Assembly: GCA_040756415.1 (NCBI GenBank)
Contig: JBFLYZ010000011.1
Span: 1 to 64,000 of the forward strand
Direction: 5' to 3'
DNA length: 64,000 nucleotides
Origin: JBFLYZ01 sp040756415
GTDB lineage: Bacteria; Bacteroidota; Bacteroidia; JADZBD01
The notes under the pieces were generated by a model. The model was not told the origin of the DNA and did not search any database. It was given only the letters and a program-made list of their open reading frames with translations. The number at the start of each line of letters is the position of its first letter. Positions within the stretch are counted from its first letter, which is position 1. A program made the translations under genes and the position numbers. Shown piece by piece: positions 27,271 through 35,062 of the stretch.

Positions 27271-27271
27271 C

Positions 27272-29053
27272 CTACGCCTTGCTGAGTTCGCTGTAGGTGA
27301 GTGGGGAGGGGTCGAGCTTCCCGTTCGCTATGCGATAGATGCGATCGCAATACTTGAGGGTTTGTATGCGGTGCGCCACAATGATGATGGTCAGCTCCTG
27401 GTGCGAGATGTTATTGATGGCTTCCGTCAGCGTACGTTCCGTCTCGGCATCGAGCGAGCTGGTGGCCTCATCAAAGATGAGTATCTGCCCGCCATGGTAC
27501 AGCGCGCGCGCGATGCCGATCCGCTGGCGCTGGCCGCCCGAGATACGTATGCCGTTCTCGCCAATCTGCGAATCTTCCTTCATGGGCAGGCTCCCGACAA
27601 AATCTTTCAGTTGGGCCCGTTCAATGACGCTTCGAAGCAACCCGGGGTCGATGGATAAAGGATCTATGCCGAACGCGATGTTCTCTTTTATGGTGCCGTC
27701 CAGCAGCGTGATGTTCTGCGGAACATAGCTGACCAGGTCATACCATTCCTTAATGTTCGATTGCGCGATCTTTATTCCGTCAACATAAATACCGCCTTCG
27801 CTTTCGGTGTACAGCCTCAGCAGGATATTCAGCAGGGTGGTCTTGCCGCTGCCCGAGGGGCCGATGATCCCCACCGTTTCGCCTTTCCTGATCTCCAGGT
27901 TGATCCCGCCCAGCACGCTTTTGGCCGATCCTTTATAAGAGAAATGAAGGTCTTTTATTTCGAGCGCCCTTTTGAAGGAAATTGCCGGACCGGATACGGT
28001 GTTTTGCGGGCGGGGCTCCTCTCCTTCGTGCTTATCGAAATAATCGAGCGCAAAGGCGGTTGATTTAATATAGTTACCCGAAAGAATGATCTTGTTCATG
28101 GAAGGGATCATGCGGAAGGCGGCCAGGCTGAAGATGATAAGGAACTGGCCCAGCGACTGAAGGTCCTTGCCGAACAGGTAGCCCGCGGTGAAAATTCCCG
28201 CAATGCAGATCACGGCCACGGTCTCAACGATCTTGGGCGAGAACTGGTTCAGGAAATAAATGTCCGAGTATGTCCTGGTATAATCGTTGAGCGACTTTTG
28301 GAAGAACGGCTTGAAATAATCAAGTTTGTTGAAAACGGTCATTTCACGAAAGCCATCCATCGATTGCATGCCCATTTTGTAAATGGTGGCGCTCTCGCGG
28401 TTACGCTTGTCTGAGATATCCTTAAGCTTTTTGCGGTACAGGCTGTTGTAGATCAGCGCAAAGGGCAGCGCAAAAACGATGATGGCAAGAAAGAGCAGCG
28501 GATCAAAAGAGCACATAATGATGACGATCAGGCTCAGGATGAGCACCTCGTTGAGTATGATGGCGAAAGGAAGGATCACGTAAGTGACCAGCTCGAACGG
28601 TATCTGGGCGAAATTGCGCAGGAGAACCGCTGTATTGTTATCCGTGAAAAAATCGTATGGCCTGGACAGGTAAGCGCTGTACTTCCTGAACGCGAGCTTT
28701 GAGGCGATCTCAAAAGCGATCCGCGTCTGTACCCGCGAGGTAAGATAAATGATCATGTTCTTCAGGATAAAGAACAGGGCGATGACGCAGAGCAGGAAAA
28801 GCACGAAGCTCACCGCGTTGTCGAACCGGAAGTACTCGTAAAGGAAAAGCAGATAGGGGTTCCTGGCGATCGAACCGGGCTCAATAAGAATGTTGATCAC
28901 CGGGAAGATAATGACCAGGCTGAATATCTCGAACAGCGAGGTGATCAGGTACAGCGGCAATAGCCGTTTTACCGAGGCGAACACGAAATCCGGTAAGTTG
29001 TTCCTGATCTTCCTGTAGGTATTGGAAAGCAGGTTGTTGGTCAGTATGCTCAT
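27272..29053 (-). CDS. ABC transporter, fused permease and ATPase (PglK/MsbA-like)
   Basis: A 593-residue half transporter: six membrane helices in the first 330 residues, then an ATPase domain with Walker A GPSGSGKTTLL, signature ISGGQRQRIGIARAL, Walker B ILIFDEATSSLD and the switch His (IIVAHRIQTLKYCD). It would act as a homodimer. In this operon the most plausible cargo is a lipid-linked sugar or oligosaccharide, flipped across the inner membrane as PglK does. Last gene of a six-gene unit (34386 to 27272); its start overlaps the GT39 stop by 4 bp. Confidence 0.87.
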   Translation of the reverse strand: MSILTNNLLSNTYRKIRNNLPDFVFASVKRLLPLYLITSLFEIFSLVIIFPVINILIEPGSIARNPYLLFLYEYFRFDNAVSFVLFLLCVIALFFILKNMIIYLTSRVQTRIAFEIASKLAFRKYSAYLSRPYDFFTDNNTAVLLRNFAQIPFELVTYVILPFAIILNEVLILSLIVIIMCSFDPLLFLAIIVFALPFALIYNSLYRKKLKDISDKRNRESATIYKMGMQSMDGFREMTVFNKLDYFKPFFQKSLNDYTRTYSDIYFLNQFSPKIVETVAVICIAGIFTAGYLFGKDLQSLGQFLIIFSLAAFRMIPSMNKIILSGNYIKSTAFALDYFDKHEGEEPRPQNTVSGPAISFKRALEIKDLHFSYKGSAKSVLGGINLEIRKGETVGIIGPSGSGKTTLLNILLRLYTESEGGIYVDGIKIAQSNIKEWYDLVSYVPQNITLLDGTIKENIAFGIDPLSIDPGLLRSVIERAQLKDFVGSLPMKEDSQIGENGIRISGGQRQRIGIARALYHGGQILIFDEATSSLDAETERTLTEAINNISHQELTIIIVAHRIQTLKYCDRIYRIANGKLDPSPLTYSELSKA

Positions 29054-30576
29054 TCGCGTTTTAGCCTGCGTAAAAATAAGGCAATAAAGTACGACATGCT
29101 AATATACAGAAAAGGATAGAGCGGAAGAAGATAGCGCGCATCCAGGTACCTGAAGAAGACGTAGGTAAGTGAAAAAAGGGTCAGGAAAAGGAAAGAGAGT
29201 ATCATGATCTTCAGGTTATTGCCGGTCGCGGGGCTGAAGATGAAAGCAAAGGCCGATATGAAAAGCATCAGGTTGAGCAGGTACATGCAGCCCTTGATCA
29301 GTTTCTGGGGAAGGGAAAAATCGCGACCTGCCGGGTTCAGCGATCCGTAAAAAAGCGAATTGCTCTGGAATATGCCTTCTTTGATCATGAGCAGTGGAGT
29401 GAGCAGGTGGTAGCGCAGGGGCGATTCCCTTTTAAAATCGGAGATAAGCTCTTCCCACTGCCTCTTCGCTTTTTCCTCGCATTCCAGCCCGGCCAGTTGT
29501 TTGCGGGTTATATGCGGATCGGCCAGCCTGAGCCGCTCCTTTTCGGCAAAGCAATCGTTCAGGCTGTTCAGTGCGCTTCGTACCCGGTTCTTTTCGCCAG
29601 AGTAAGCAGGCAGGGTGGTGATGAACTGATCTATAATCGAATCATTGTCCGTCCTGCCAAGCCGTATGTTGTCGCGCAGCGCATTCGAGAACTGTTCTGC
29701 GCTTACCGTGGCGGGATTGGCCCATCCTGAGATCCAGTTGCGGAAATAAAAATGCCCTCGCCCGAAATCCATGGGATCTTCGTAATAGATCTTTTCCAGC
29801 AGAACGATCTCTCCCCTGGTCGCAAAATAATTTCTCACGGTCCATGGCGCCAGCGTCAGGATGGCCGGCAACGCCAGGAACAGCGACTGTAGGGCCAGCT
29901 CTTTAAACACCGGGCCGCGAAAAAGGTCTTTCCTCAGAAGGCTAAGCAGGAAAGCGGGAAGCAGCAGGCCGGTGAGCGGCCTGTTGAGCATGGCCAGCCC
30001 AGTGGCGATGCCGGCCAGCAACAGGAATTTTCTGTTGCCCGAAACGTGGAAGCGCGAGAAAAAATAGAAGGGGAGCACCACCAGGAAAGGAGTGAGGCCC
30101 TCGGTGATCGTATGGTATGCGTAGATGAATATAAAGGGAGAAAGCGAAAAAAGCGCGGTAGCCCATTTTGCCCAGCGCTCATCCAAGCTGAAGTTGAAAA
30201 CGGCCATGCCCAGGAGGATAGCCGCAAGCGAGAAAAGCAGAAGCTGGCTGTAGCGTATCACGAAAAAACTTTTTTCCTCTCCGAAAAGAACGTAGTGCAG
30301 GCCGTACCACAGGGGGTACAGGGGCGTTCTGCGCACTTTCATTTCGGGATTGTGAGGTTCCAGCGTGTATCCATGGCCCGCCATCATGTGTTTGATCTGA
30401 GGCAGATACCACTCGTGGTCAACATTGTAAATGGTATAACCGTGCATCGTGCTCTTTTCATTCAGCGGTATATTGCCGGGGTTTTCCTTCCTTACAAAAT
30501 AAAGATTGAGCTCATTGACCAGCAGGCCGAACAGGAAGGCAATGATGAACCAGCTTATTTTGAACTTCCTGCTCAT
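29050..30576 (-). CDS. GT39/ArnT-like polyprenyl-phosphate-sugar transferase
   Basis: A 508-residue GT-C membrane protein with about eleven helices. The first external loop carries an acidic motif (NVDHEWYLPQIKHMM) and RRTPLYPLWYGLHYVLFG, typical of the GT39/GT83 group to which ArnT and protein O-mannosyltransferases belong. These enzymes take a sugar from a polyprenyl phosphate and place it on lipid A, protein or a glycan. The same operon encodes an ArnC-like enzyme that could make the polyprenyl-linked donor. Overlaps its neighbours by 4 bp on both sides. Confidence 0.8.
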   Translation of the reverse strand: MSRKFKISWFIIAFLFGLLVNELNLYFVRKENPGNIPLNEKSTMHGYTIYNVDHEWYLPQIKHMMAGHGYTLEPHNPEMKVRRTPLYPLWYGLHYVLFGEEKSFFVIRYSQLLLFSLAAILLGMAVFNFSLDERWAKWATALFSLSPFIFIYAYHTITEGLTPFLVVLPFYFFSRFHVSGNRKFLLLAGIATGLAMLNRPLTGLLLPAFLLSLLRKDLFRGPVFKELALQSLFLALPAILTLAPWTVRNYFATRGEIVLLEKIYYEDPMDFGRGHFYFRNWISGWANPATVSAEQFSNALRDNIRLGRTDNDSIIDQFITTLPAYSGEKNRVRSALNSLNDCFAEKERLRLADPHITRKQLAGLECEEKAKRQWEELISDFKRESPLRYHLLTPLLMIKEGIFQSNSLFYGSLNPAGRDFSLPQKLIKGCMYLLNLMLFISAFAFIFSPATGNNLKIMILSFLFLTLFSLTYVFFRYLDARYLLPLYPFLYISMSYFIALFLRRLKRE

Positions 30577-31460
30577 GCTTTTTTGCCTACATAGATATTA
30601 AACGAATTGATCTTGTAGGATTGAGGATAATGGATCAGCAGCAGGTCGAGCAGCTTGACCGGAAAAAGAGCGAGCGTGAAAACCGCCCACCAGGTGTAGT
30701 ACAGCGGGGTGATGCCAAAGGAAAGAAGGATGGCCATCCACTCCTGCGCGATCCAGAGAAAGGCCGATGTGGGACCGGAATTAGGAATTATGTCCTCCTT
30801 TATAAAGCCATGCTGCCGGTGCCACTTGTCCAGGCCATCGTGGGTCCACCGCGTATAATCCGATGGCGAAGCGTGGAAGCCCTGTATAAAAGGCACCCCC
30901 GTAACAATAAACCCTCCCGGCCTGAGCACCCGATGGGCTTCTTTCAGAAAATCATCCGGGTTGGGTACATGCTCCAGTACGGCCAGGCTCACCACCCCGT
31001 CAACGCTGCTGTCGGCAAAAGGCAGCCGGGTGCAGTCAGCGATCAGGTCGGTTTCAGGAAAATCGAACAGGTCGATATTCACAATATCCGCTGTAATCCT
31101 GTCGTTGCCGCTGCCCACCTGTATGACCAGGCTTTTATTCTCCGCGTGCTTCTTCACAATATACTTCCAGTAGGTCTGTAGTCCCGGCCAGTGTATGCGG
31201 GGCATAACCGGTGCAATGACGTGCACCAGCAGGATATACGATCGTCCCAGTAGCTTCTTAAACGCTGCTTTGACGCGGTCGGTGAGGTCGCGCTGCTCTT
31301 CCAGGCTTGCCGTTTGAGCTTTGCCTATGAAATCAACCTTGCCGCTCCGGTTCAAGGGATAATTCTTACCCTGATTCGTTCTCAGAATACCGTTTTCCAG
31401 CCGGAGCTTCTCCTTGCTTTCAGGACAAACCAGGAAAGGTAGCAGCCTATCGGGTCTCAT
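30573..31460 (-). CDS. SAM-dependent methyltransferase with Trm112-like N-terminus
   Basis: A 295-residue protein. The first about 50 residues (LLPFLVCPESKEKLRL) resemble a degenerate Trm112-type module with a single cysteine. The methyltransferase domain has SLVIQVGSGNDRI, NIDLFDFPETDLIADCTRLPF and SLAVLEHVPNPDDFLKEAHRVLRPGG. C-terminal hydrophobic stretches (residues about 235-285) suggest membrane association. It may methylate the sugar handled by the operon. Overlaps the aminotransferase gene by 14 bp. Confidence 0.8.
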   Translation of the reverse strand: MRPDRLLPFLVCPESKEKLRLENGILRTNQGKNYPLNRSGKVDFIGKAQTASLEEQRDLTDRVKAAFKKLLGRSYILLVHVIAPVMPRIHWPGLQTYWKYIVKKHAENKSLVIQVGSGNDRITADIVNIDLFDFPETDLIADCTRLPFADSSVDGVVSLAVLEHVPNPDDFLKEAHRVLRPGGFIVTGVPFIQGFHASPSDYTRWTHDGLDKWHRQHGFIKEDIIPNSGPTSAFLWIAQEWMAILLSFGITPLYYTWWAVFTLALFPVKLLDLLLIHYPQSYKINSFNIYVGKKA

Positions 31461-32580
31461 AAAATTTTTTTATCTCCGAGATCACATAGGCCTGGTCATC
31501 GTGGCTCAGCTCATAATAGAGCGGCAGGCGCAGTAAAAGATCCGCGAAACGCTGCGCGTTTGAAAGCGTTTCGCCCCGGTGCCGGTTCCGGTAGAAAGGG
31601 CTCTCGTGCAGGGGCAGGTAATGGAAAACGGCAAGTATACTTCGCTCTGCAAGATGCCTGATCAATTCGCCCCGCTCTTCCTGGCTCCTGCAGATGAGGT
31701 AGAAAATGTGGCCGTTATTGCTGGCGTATGGGGGAATATCCGGTAGGGAAAAGAACTTTTTGTCCGCAAGGGGGCTCAGCTCCCGGTAATACGTGTTCCA
31801 TAGTTGCACACGCCTTTCCTGGATCCTGTCCAGGTTCTCGAGCTGTGCGAACAAAAAGGCGGAAATGATCTCTGACGGGAGAAAAGAGGATCCGATATCC
31901 ACCCAGTTATACTTATCCGCTTCGCCCCTGAAGAAGGCGGAGCGGTTGGTTCCCTTTTCCCTGATGATCTCGGCCCGCCTGAAGTAGCGTTCATCGTTAA
32001 TCGCCAGCATGCCTCCTTCGCCCGAAATGATGTTCTTGGTCTCGTGAAAGGAAAAGGCCGCGAATTGCCCGAATGTGCCCAGGGGCCTGCCTTTGTAAGT
32101 GCTCCCGATGGCCTGCGCGCAATCCTCGATCACCAGCAGGCCGTATTTGCCGGCCAGTTCGAGTATACGGTCCATATCGCAGGACATGCCCGCGTAATGC
32201 ACCGCAACGATGGCCTTTGTGCGCCCAGTGATCAGCGGTTCGAAGCTTGCGGCCGCTATATTAGGCCGCTCAGGCTCGCAATCGGCAAACACCACCTGCG
32301 CACCGCGCAGAACAAAGGCGTTAGCGGTCGAAACGAACGTGTAGCTGGGCATGATCACTTCATCGCCAGGGCCGATATCCATGAGAATGGCGGCCATCTC
32401 GAGCGCATCGGTGCAGGAGGTGGTCAGCAGTACTTTTTTGAAACCGTATGTTCTTTCAAAGAAATCGTGGCATTTTTTTGTGAAGTCTCCGTCACCCGAT
32501 ATTTTCCCTGATTCCACGGCCTGCCTGATGTACTCAAGCTCTTTGCCGATAATGAAGGGTTTGTTATAAGGTATTCGCAT
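31447..32580 (-). CDS. WecE-type sugar aminotransferase (dTDP-4-keto-6-deoxy sugar)
   Basis: A 377-residue PLP enzyme of the DegT/DnrJ/EryC1 family. The PLP lysine lies in FSFHETKNIISGEGGML, the specific signature of WecE (dTDP-4-amino-4,6-dideoxygalactose transaminase). Other family motifs: TTSCTDALEMAA, DEVIMPSYTFVSTANAFVLRG and VIEDCAQAIGSTYKGRPLGTFG. The frame is open from 32673, but the ATG at 32578-32580 begins the true MRIPYNKPFI start and overlaps the formyltransferase stop by one base. The product is probably a 4-amino sugar nucleotide. No rmlA or rmlB lies in the window to make the dTDP-keto precursor. Confidence 0.88.
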   Translation of the reverse strand: MRIPYNKPFIIGKELEYIRQAVESGKISGDGDFTKKCHDFFERTYGFKKVLLTTSCTDALEMAAILMDIGPGDEVIMPSYTFVSTANAFVLRGAQVVFADCEPERPNIAAASFEPLITGRTKAIVAVHYAGMSCDMDRILELAGKYGLLVIEDCAQAIGSTYKGRPLGTFGQFAAFSFHETKNIISGEGGMLAINDERYFRRAEIIREKGTNRSAFFRGEADKYNWVDIGSSFLPSEIISAFLFAQLENLDRIQERRVQLWNTYYRELSPLADKKFFSLPDIPPYASNNGHIFYLICRSQEERGELIRHLAERSILAVFHYLPLHESPFYRNRHRGETLSNAQRFADLLLRLPLYYELSHDDQAYVISEIKKFYETR

Positions 32581-33473
32581 CAGTAGAATCTCGTTCTGAA
32601 CTGTTTGAGCGGTAGGGCATTGCCCCCCTCCTGGGTGATCATCCTTGTGATACAGAGCAATCCCCGGCCGCAAACTACTACGGGTTTACCGTTGCGCACG
32701 AAGATCACTTTTCCGGCATCGCGGTTTACGATGCGCACATCAGCCACCGGCCTGGCCTCCAGTATACGAAAGGTGCCCCGGTTTGTGCGGGCAAGCGCTC
32801 CTTTATAGGGAAATCCTACGGCATCGATGAAGCGTTTGATCTCTTCAGCGCTCCTGCTCCAGTCTATGCGGTAATCCTCTTCATCGCGCCACAGGCTGTA
32901 CGTTGCCCTGCTTTCATCCTGGGACTTGCCGCTGACCGGTTTTCCGCTCAATATATTTCCGGCAACTTTTTCGGCCAGGGAGCAGTACAGCGGTGTGATC
33001 ATTTTTATGGCCTTTGCAATTTTGAGAGGGTAGGAAACGGGAACAGCCTTTTGGGCGATGACCGGTCCCGCATCGTAATCGTCCGAGGCAAGCAGTGCGC
33101 TCACGCCTATTTTCTTCTCTCCATCGATCAGCATGTTCACCAGCGGGGAAAATCCGCGGTAAGCAGGCAACAGCGAGTCGTGGAATACAACCAGGTTTCT
33201 GCGGGGTATGATCCAGCGCCACGAAACCGCCAATGCGTAAGCTGCCTTTGCAGCGGGCGTTTGTTTGCGGTCGAGCACGGTGACCCCGTTCTTTTTGCAT
33301 AGCGCGCGGATCTCTTCGCAGAAATCCCGCAGCACGCCTTCATCGCGGGCGGTTACAACATAAGCCACAGTTTCTTTCCCGAATACGCGGATATGGTTGC
33401 GCAGCACGGCCAGGCCCTTCTCGCCCATCAGAAAAAATCCTAATCTAGGCACCGAGGTTCTTTTTTTCATCAA
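32580..33473 (-). CDS. formyltransferase-family protein, amino-sugar N-formyltransferase candidate
   Basis: A 297-residue protein with the N-terminal fold of Fmt/ArnA-type N10-formyl-THF transferases and a C-terminal OB-like part. Motif FHDSLLPAYRGFSPLVNML contains the catalytic His (His98), and the catalytic Asp is Asp134 in DDYDAG, 36 residues later, the same spacing as ArnA His104 and Asp140. The third residue of the triad, Asn two positions before His, is Val96 here. Next to a WecE-type aminotransferase, the likely substrate is a dTDP- or UDP-4-amino sugar rather than Met-tRNA. Overlaps both neighbours (1 and 29 bp). Confidence 0.75.
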   Translation of the reverse strand: MMKKRTSVPRLGFFLMGEKGLAVLRNHIRVFGKETVAYVVTARDEGVLRDFCEEIRALCKKNGVTVLDRKQTPAAKAAYALAVSWRWIIPRRNLVVFHDSLLPAYRGFSPLVNMLIDGEKKIGVSALLASDDYDAGPVIAQKAVPVSYPLKIAKAIKMITPLYCSLAEKVAGNILSGKPVSGKSQDESRATYSLWRDEEDYRIDWSRSAEEIKRFIDAVGFPYKGALARTNRGTFRILEARPVADVRIVNRDAGKVIFVRNGKPVVVCGRGLLCITRMITQEGGNALPLKQFRTRFY

Positions 33474-34386
33474 TGATGTATATGGGGCGGTTGCGTACCT
33501 GTTCGAATGTCTTTCCTATATAAAGGCCCATGACCCCGATCAGCGATATGATGAGGCCTCCCAGGAACCAGATCGAAACGATGGTGCTGGCCCAGCCTTC
33601 GACCGAAACATTGTGTGTAAAAGCCCGGTAAGCGATATAAACGCCAAAGCAAAAGGACAGAAAGGCCATGGCCAGTCCCAGTTTGATAGTCAGGTACAGG
33701 GGCTTTTCTGAAAAAGAGAGAATGATCTGCAGGGCCAGATGGAAGTGCCTGGAGAAGTTATAGGCCGATCTTCCTTTTTCTCTTTTTCCGTGCGTCACCT
33801 CCATCTTCTCGGGCCGGAAGCCCGTCCATCGCACCATGACCGGGAAGTAACGGTTGTATTCCGGCATTTGCTTTACCGCATCGACCACTTTACGTTTATA
33901 AATGCCAAAATTGGCAATGCGCGGGTCCTGTTCGGTACCCGTAAGGTAGCTCAACAAGGCATAAAAGGCACGTGAGAACAGTTTCTTGAAAATGCCGTCC
34001 TGCCTGTTATTACGAAGCGCCAGTACCAGGTCGGCCTGCGTTTCCGTGGCTTTCCGGAAAAGGTTGGGTATCTCTTCCGGCCTGTCCTGCAGGTCGCAGT
34101 CCATGACCACAACCCACTCGCCCCTGGCATGATTCAAGCCGGAGAGCATGGCGGGGTGCTGCCCGAAGTTACGGCTCAGGCGTATGCCTTTTATCCTTTT
34201 GTCGTTACGGCAGTTCTCTTCTATCTTATTCCACGAATCATCGGGGCTTCGGTCATCCACCAGTATGATCTCGAAGTTTTCGGTTATTTTTGAGAGCTCG
34301 GATCGCAGGCGCATCACCAGCTCATCCACCAGCGGTGAAGAGCGGTAAACGGGGCTAACAACCGAAATATCAACCAATTCGTTCAT
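33445..34386 (-). CDS. ArnC/GtrB-like GT2 polyprenyl-phosphate glycosyltransferase
   Basis: A 313-residue GT-A enzyme with two C-terminal membrane helices (about residues 225-255 and 265-290). The catalytic part has ISVVSPVYRSSPLVDELV, EIILVDDRSPDDSW, LSRNFGQHPAMLSGLNHARG and VVMDCDLQDRPEEI, and the tail has GLYIGKTFEQVRNRPIYII. This is the ArnC/GtrB/DPM1 pattern: transfer of a sugar from a nucleotide to undecaprenyl phosphate at the cytoplasmic face. First gene of the six-gene operon. It starts 7 bp from divergent rdgB. Confidence 0.87.
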   Translation of the reverse strand: MNELVDISVVSPVYRSSPLVDELVMRLRSELSKITENFEIILVDDRSPDDSWNKIEENCRNDKRIKGIRLSRNFGQHPAMLSGLNHARGEWVVVMDCDLQDRPEEIPNLFRKATETQADLVLALRNNRQDGIFKKLFSRAFYALLSYLTGTEQDPRIANFGIYKRKVVDAVKQMPEYNRYFPVMVRWTGFRPEKMEVTHGKREKGRSAYNFSRHFHLALQIILSFSEKPLYLTIKLGLAMAFLSFCFGVYIAYRAFTHNVSVEGWASTIVSIWFLGGLIISLIGVMGLYIGKTFEQVRNRPIYIIDEKKNLGA

Positions 34387-34393
34387 TTGTCAG

Positions 34394-34978
34394 ATGGACC
34401 TTGTCTTTGCCACAAACAACAAAAATAAACTTTATGAGGTAAGTAAACTAATTACTTCAGGGGTGAGACTGCTTTCGCTGGCCGACATCGGCTGCGCGGA
34501 GGAGCTTCCTGAAACGCAGGATACCCTGGAAGGCAATGCGCTTCAGAAAGCCCGGTATGTTTTTGACCGTTACGGTTACAATTGTTTTGCCGATGATACC
34601 GGCCTGGAGATCGATGCCCTGGGCGGACGCCCGGGCGTGTTCTCGGCCCGTTATGCCGGGGAGGATAAGAACGCGGAGGCCAATATGGATAAGGTGCTGA
34701 AGGAGATGAAACACGAGACCAACCGAAACGCGCGCTTCAGGACCGTGATTGCCCTGGTGATCGGTGGAAGTGAGTATGTGTTCGAGGGCGTGGTGGATGG
34801 AACGATCCTGAAAGAGAAAAAAGGCGAAAAGGGCTTTGGGTATGATCCTGTATTTTCGCCTGTTTCGGCCAGCGGGCGATCGTTCGCTCAAATGAGCACA
34901 GAAGAAAAAAATCAGGTTTCGCACCGGGGGGCGGCCGTCAGAAAACTGGTGGGCTACATCAACAGCCGTTTGACCTAA
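34394..34978 (+). CDS. rdgB: non-canonical purine NTP pyrophosphatase (RdgB/HAM1)
   Basis: A 194-residue house-cleaning enzyme that hydrolyses dITP, XTP and ITP. Signatures: MDLVFATNNKNKLYEV at the start, ETQDTLEGNALQKA, FADDTGLEIDALGGRPGVFSARYAG, and KGFGYDPVFSP followed by SHRGAA. Full length, and the start is clear. Divergent from the ArnC-like gene with only 7 bp between starts, so at least one promoter must lie within coding sequence. Confidence 0.95.
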   Translation: MDLVFATNNKNKLYEVSKLITSGVRLLSLADIGCAEELPETQDTLEGNALQKARYVFDRYGYNCFADDTGLEIDALGGRPGVFSARYAGEDKNAEANMDKVLKEMKHETNRNARFRTVIALVIGGSEYVFEGVVDGTILKEKKGEKGFGYDPVFSPVSASGRSFAQMSTEEKNQVSHRGAAVRKLVGYINSRLT

Positions 34979-35032
34979 TACCGGGCAGTGTTAACAATCC
35001 CGTTGATTAAAACAAGGCCCGGCTGGCTTTCT

Positions 35033-35040
35033 TAACTTTG
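35033..35040 (+). promoter_or_regulatory. -7 box for the ddl fusion operon
   Basis: TAACTTTG fits TAnnTTTG exactly, 22 bp before the ATG at 35063. A TTG lies 27 bp upstream, longer than the usual spacing of about 19-21. Confidence 0.45.
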
Positions 35041-35062
35041 TATAAAATTACTTTTGCTGTTC

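Noticed and set aside
32580..33473. Methionyl-tRNA formyltransferase (fmt)
   Set aside because: The motif lacks the Fmt Asn, the C-terminal part is not Fmt-like enough, and its neighbours are sugar enzymes.
34981..35022. CCGGGC/GCCCGG inverted repeat after rdgB
   Set aside because: The loop is 30 nt and there is no T run; not convincing as a terminator.
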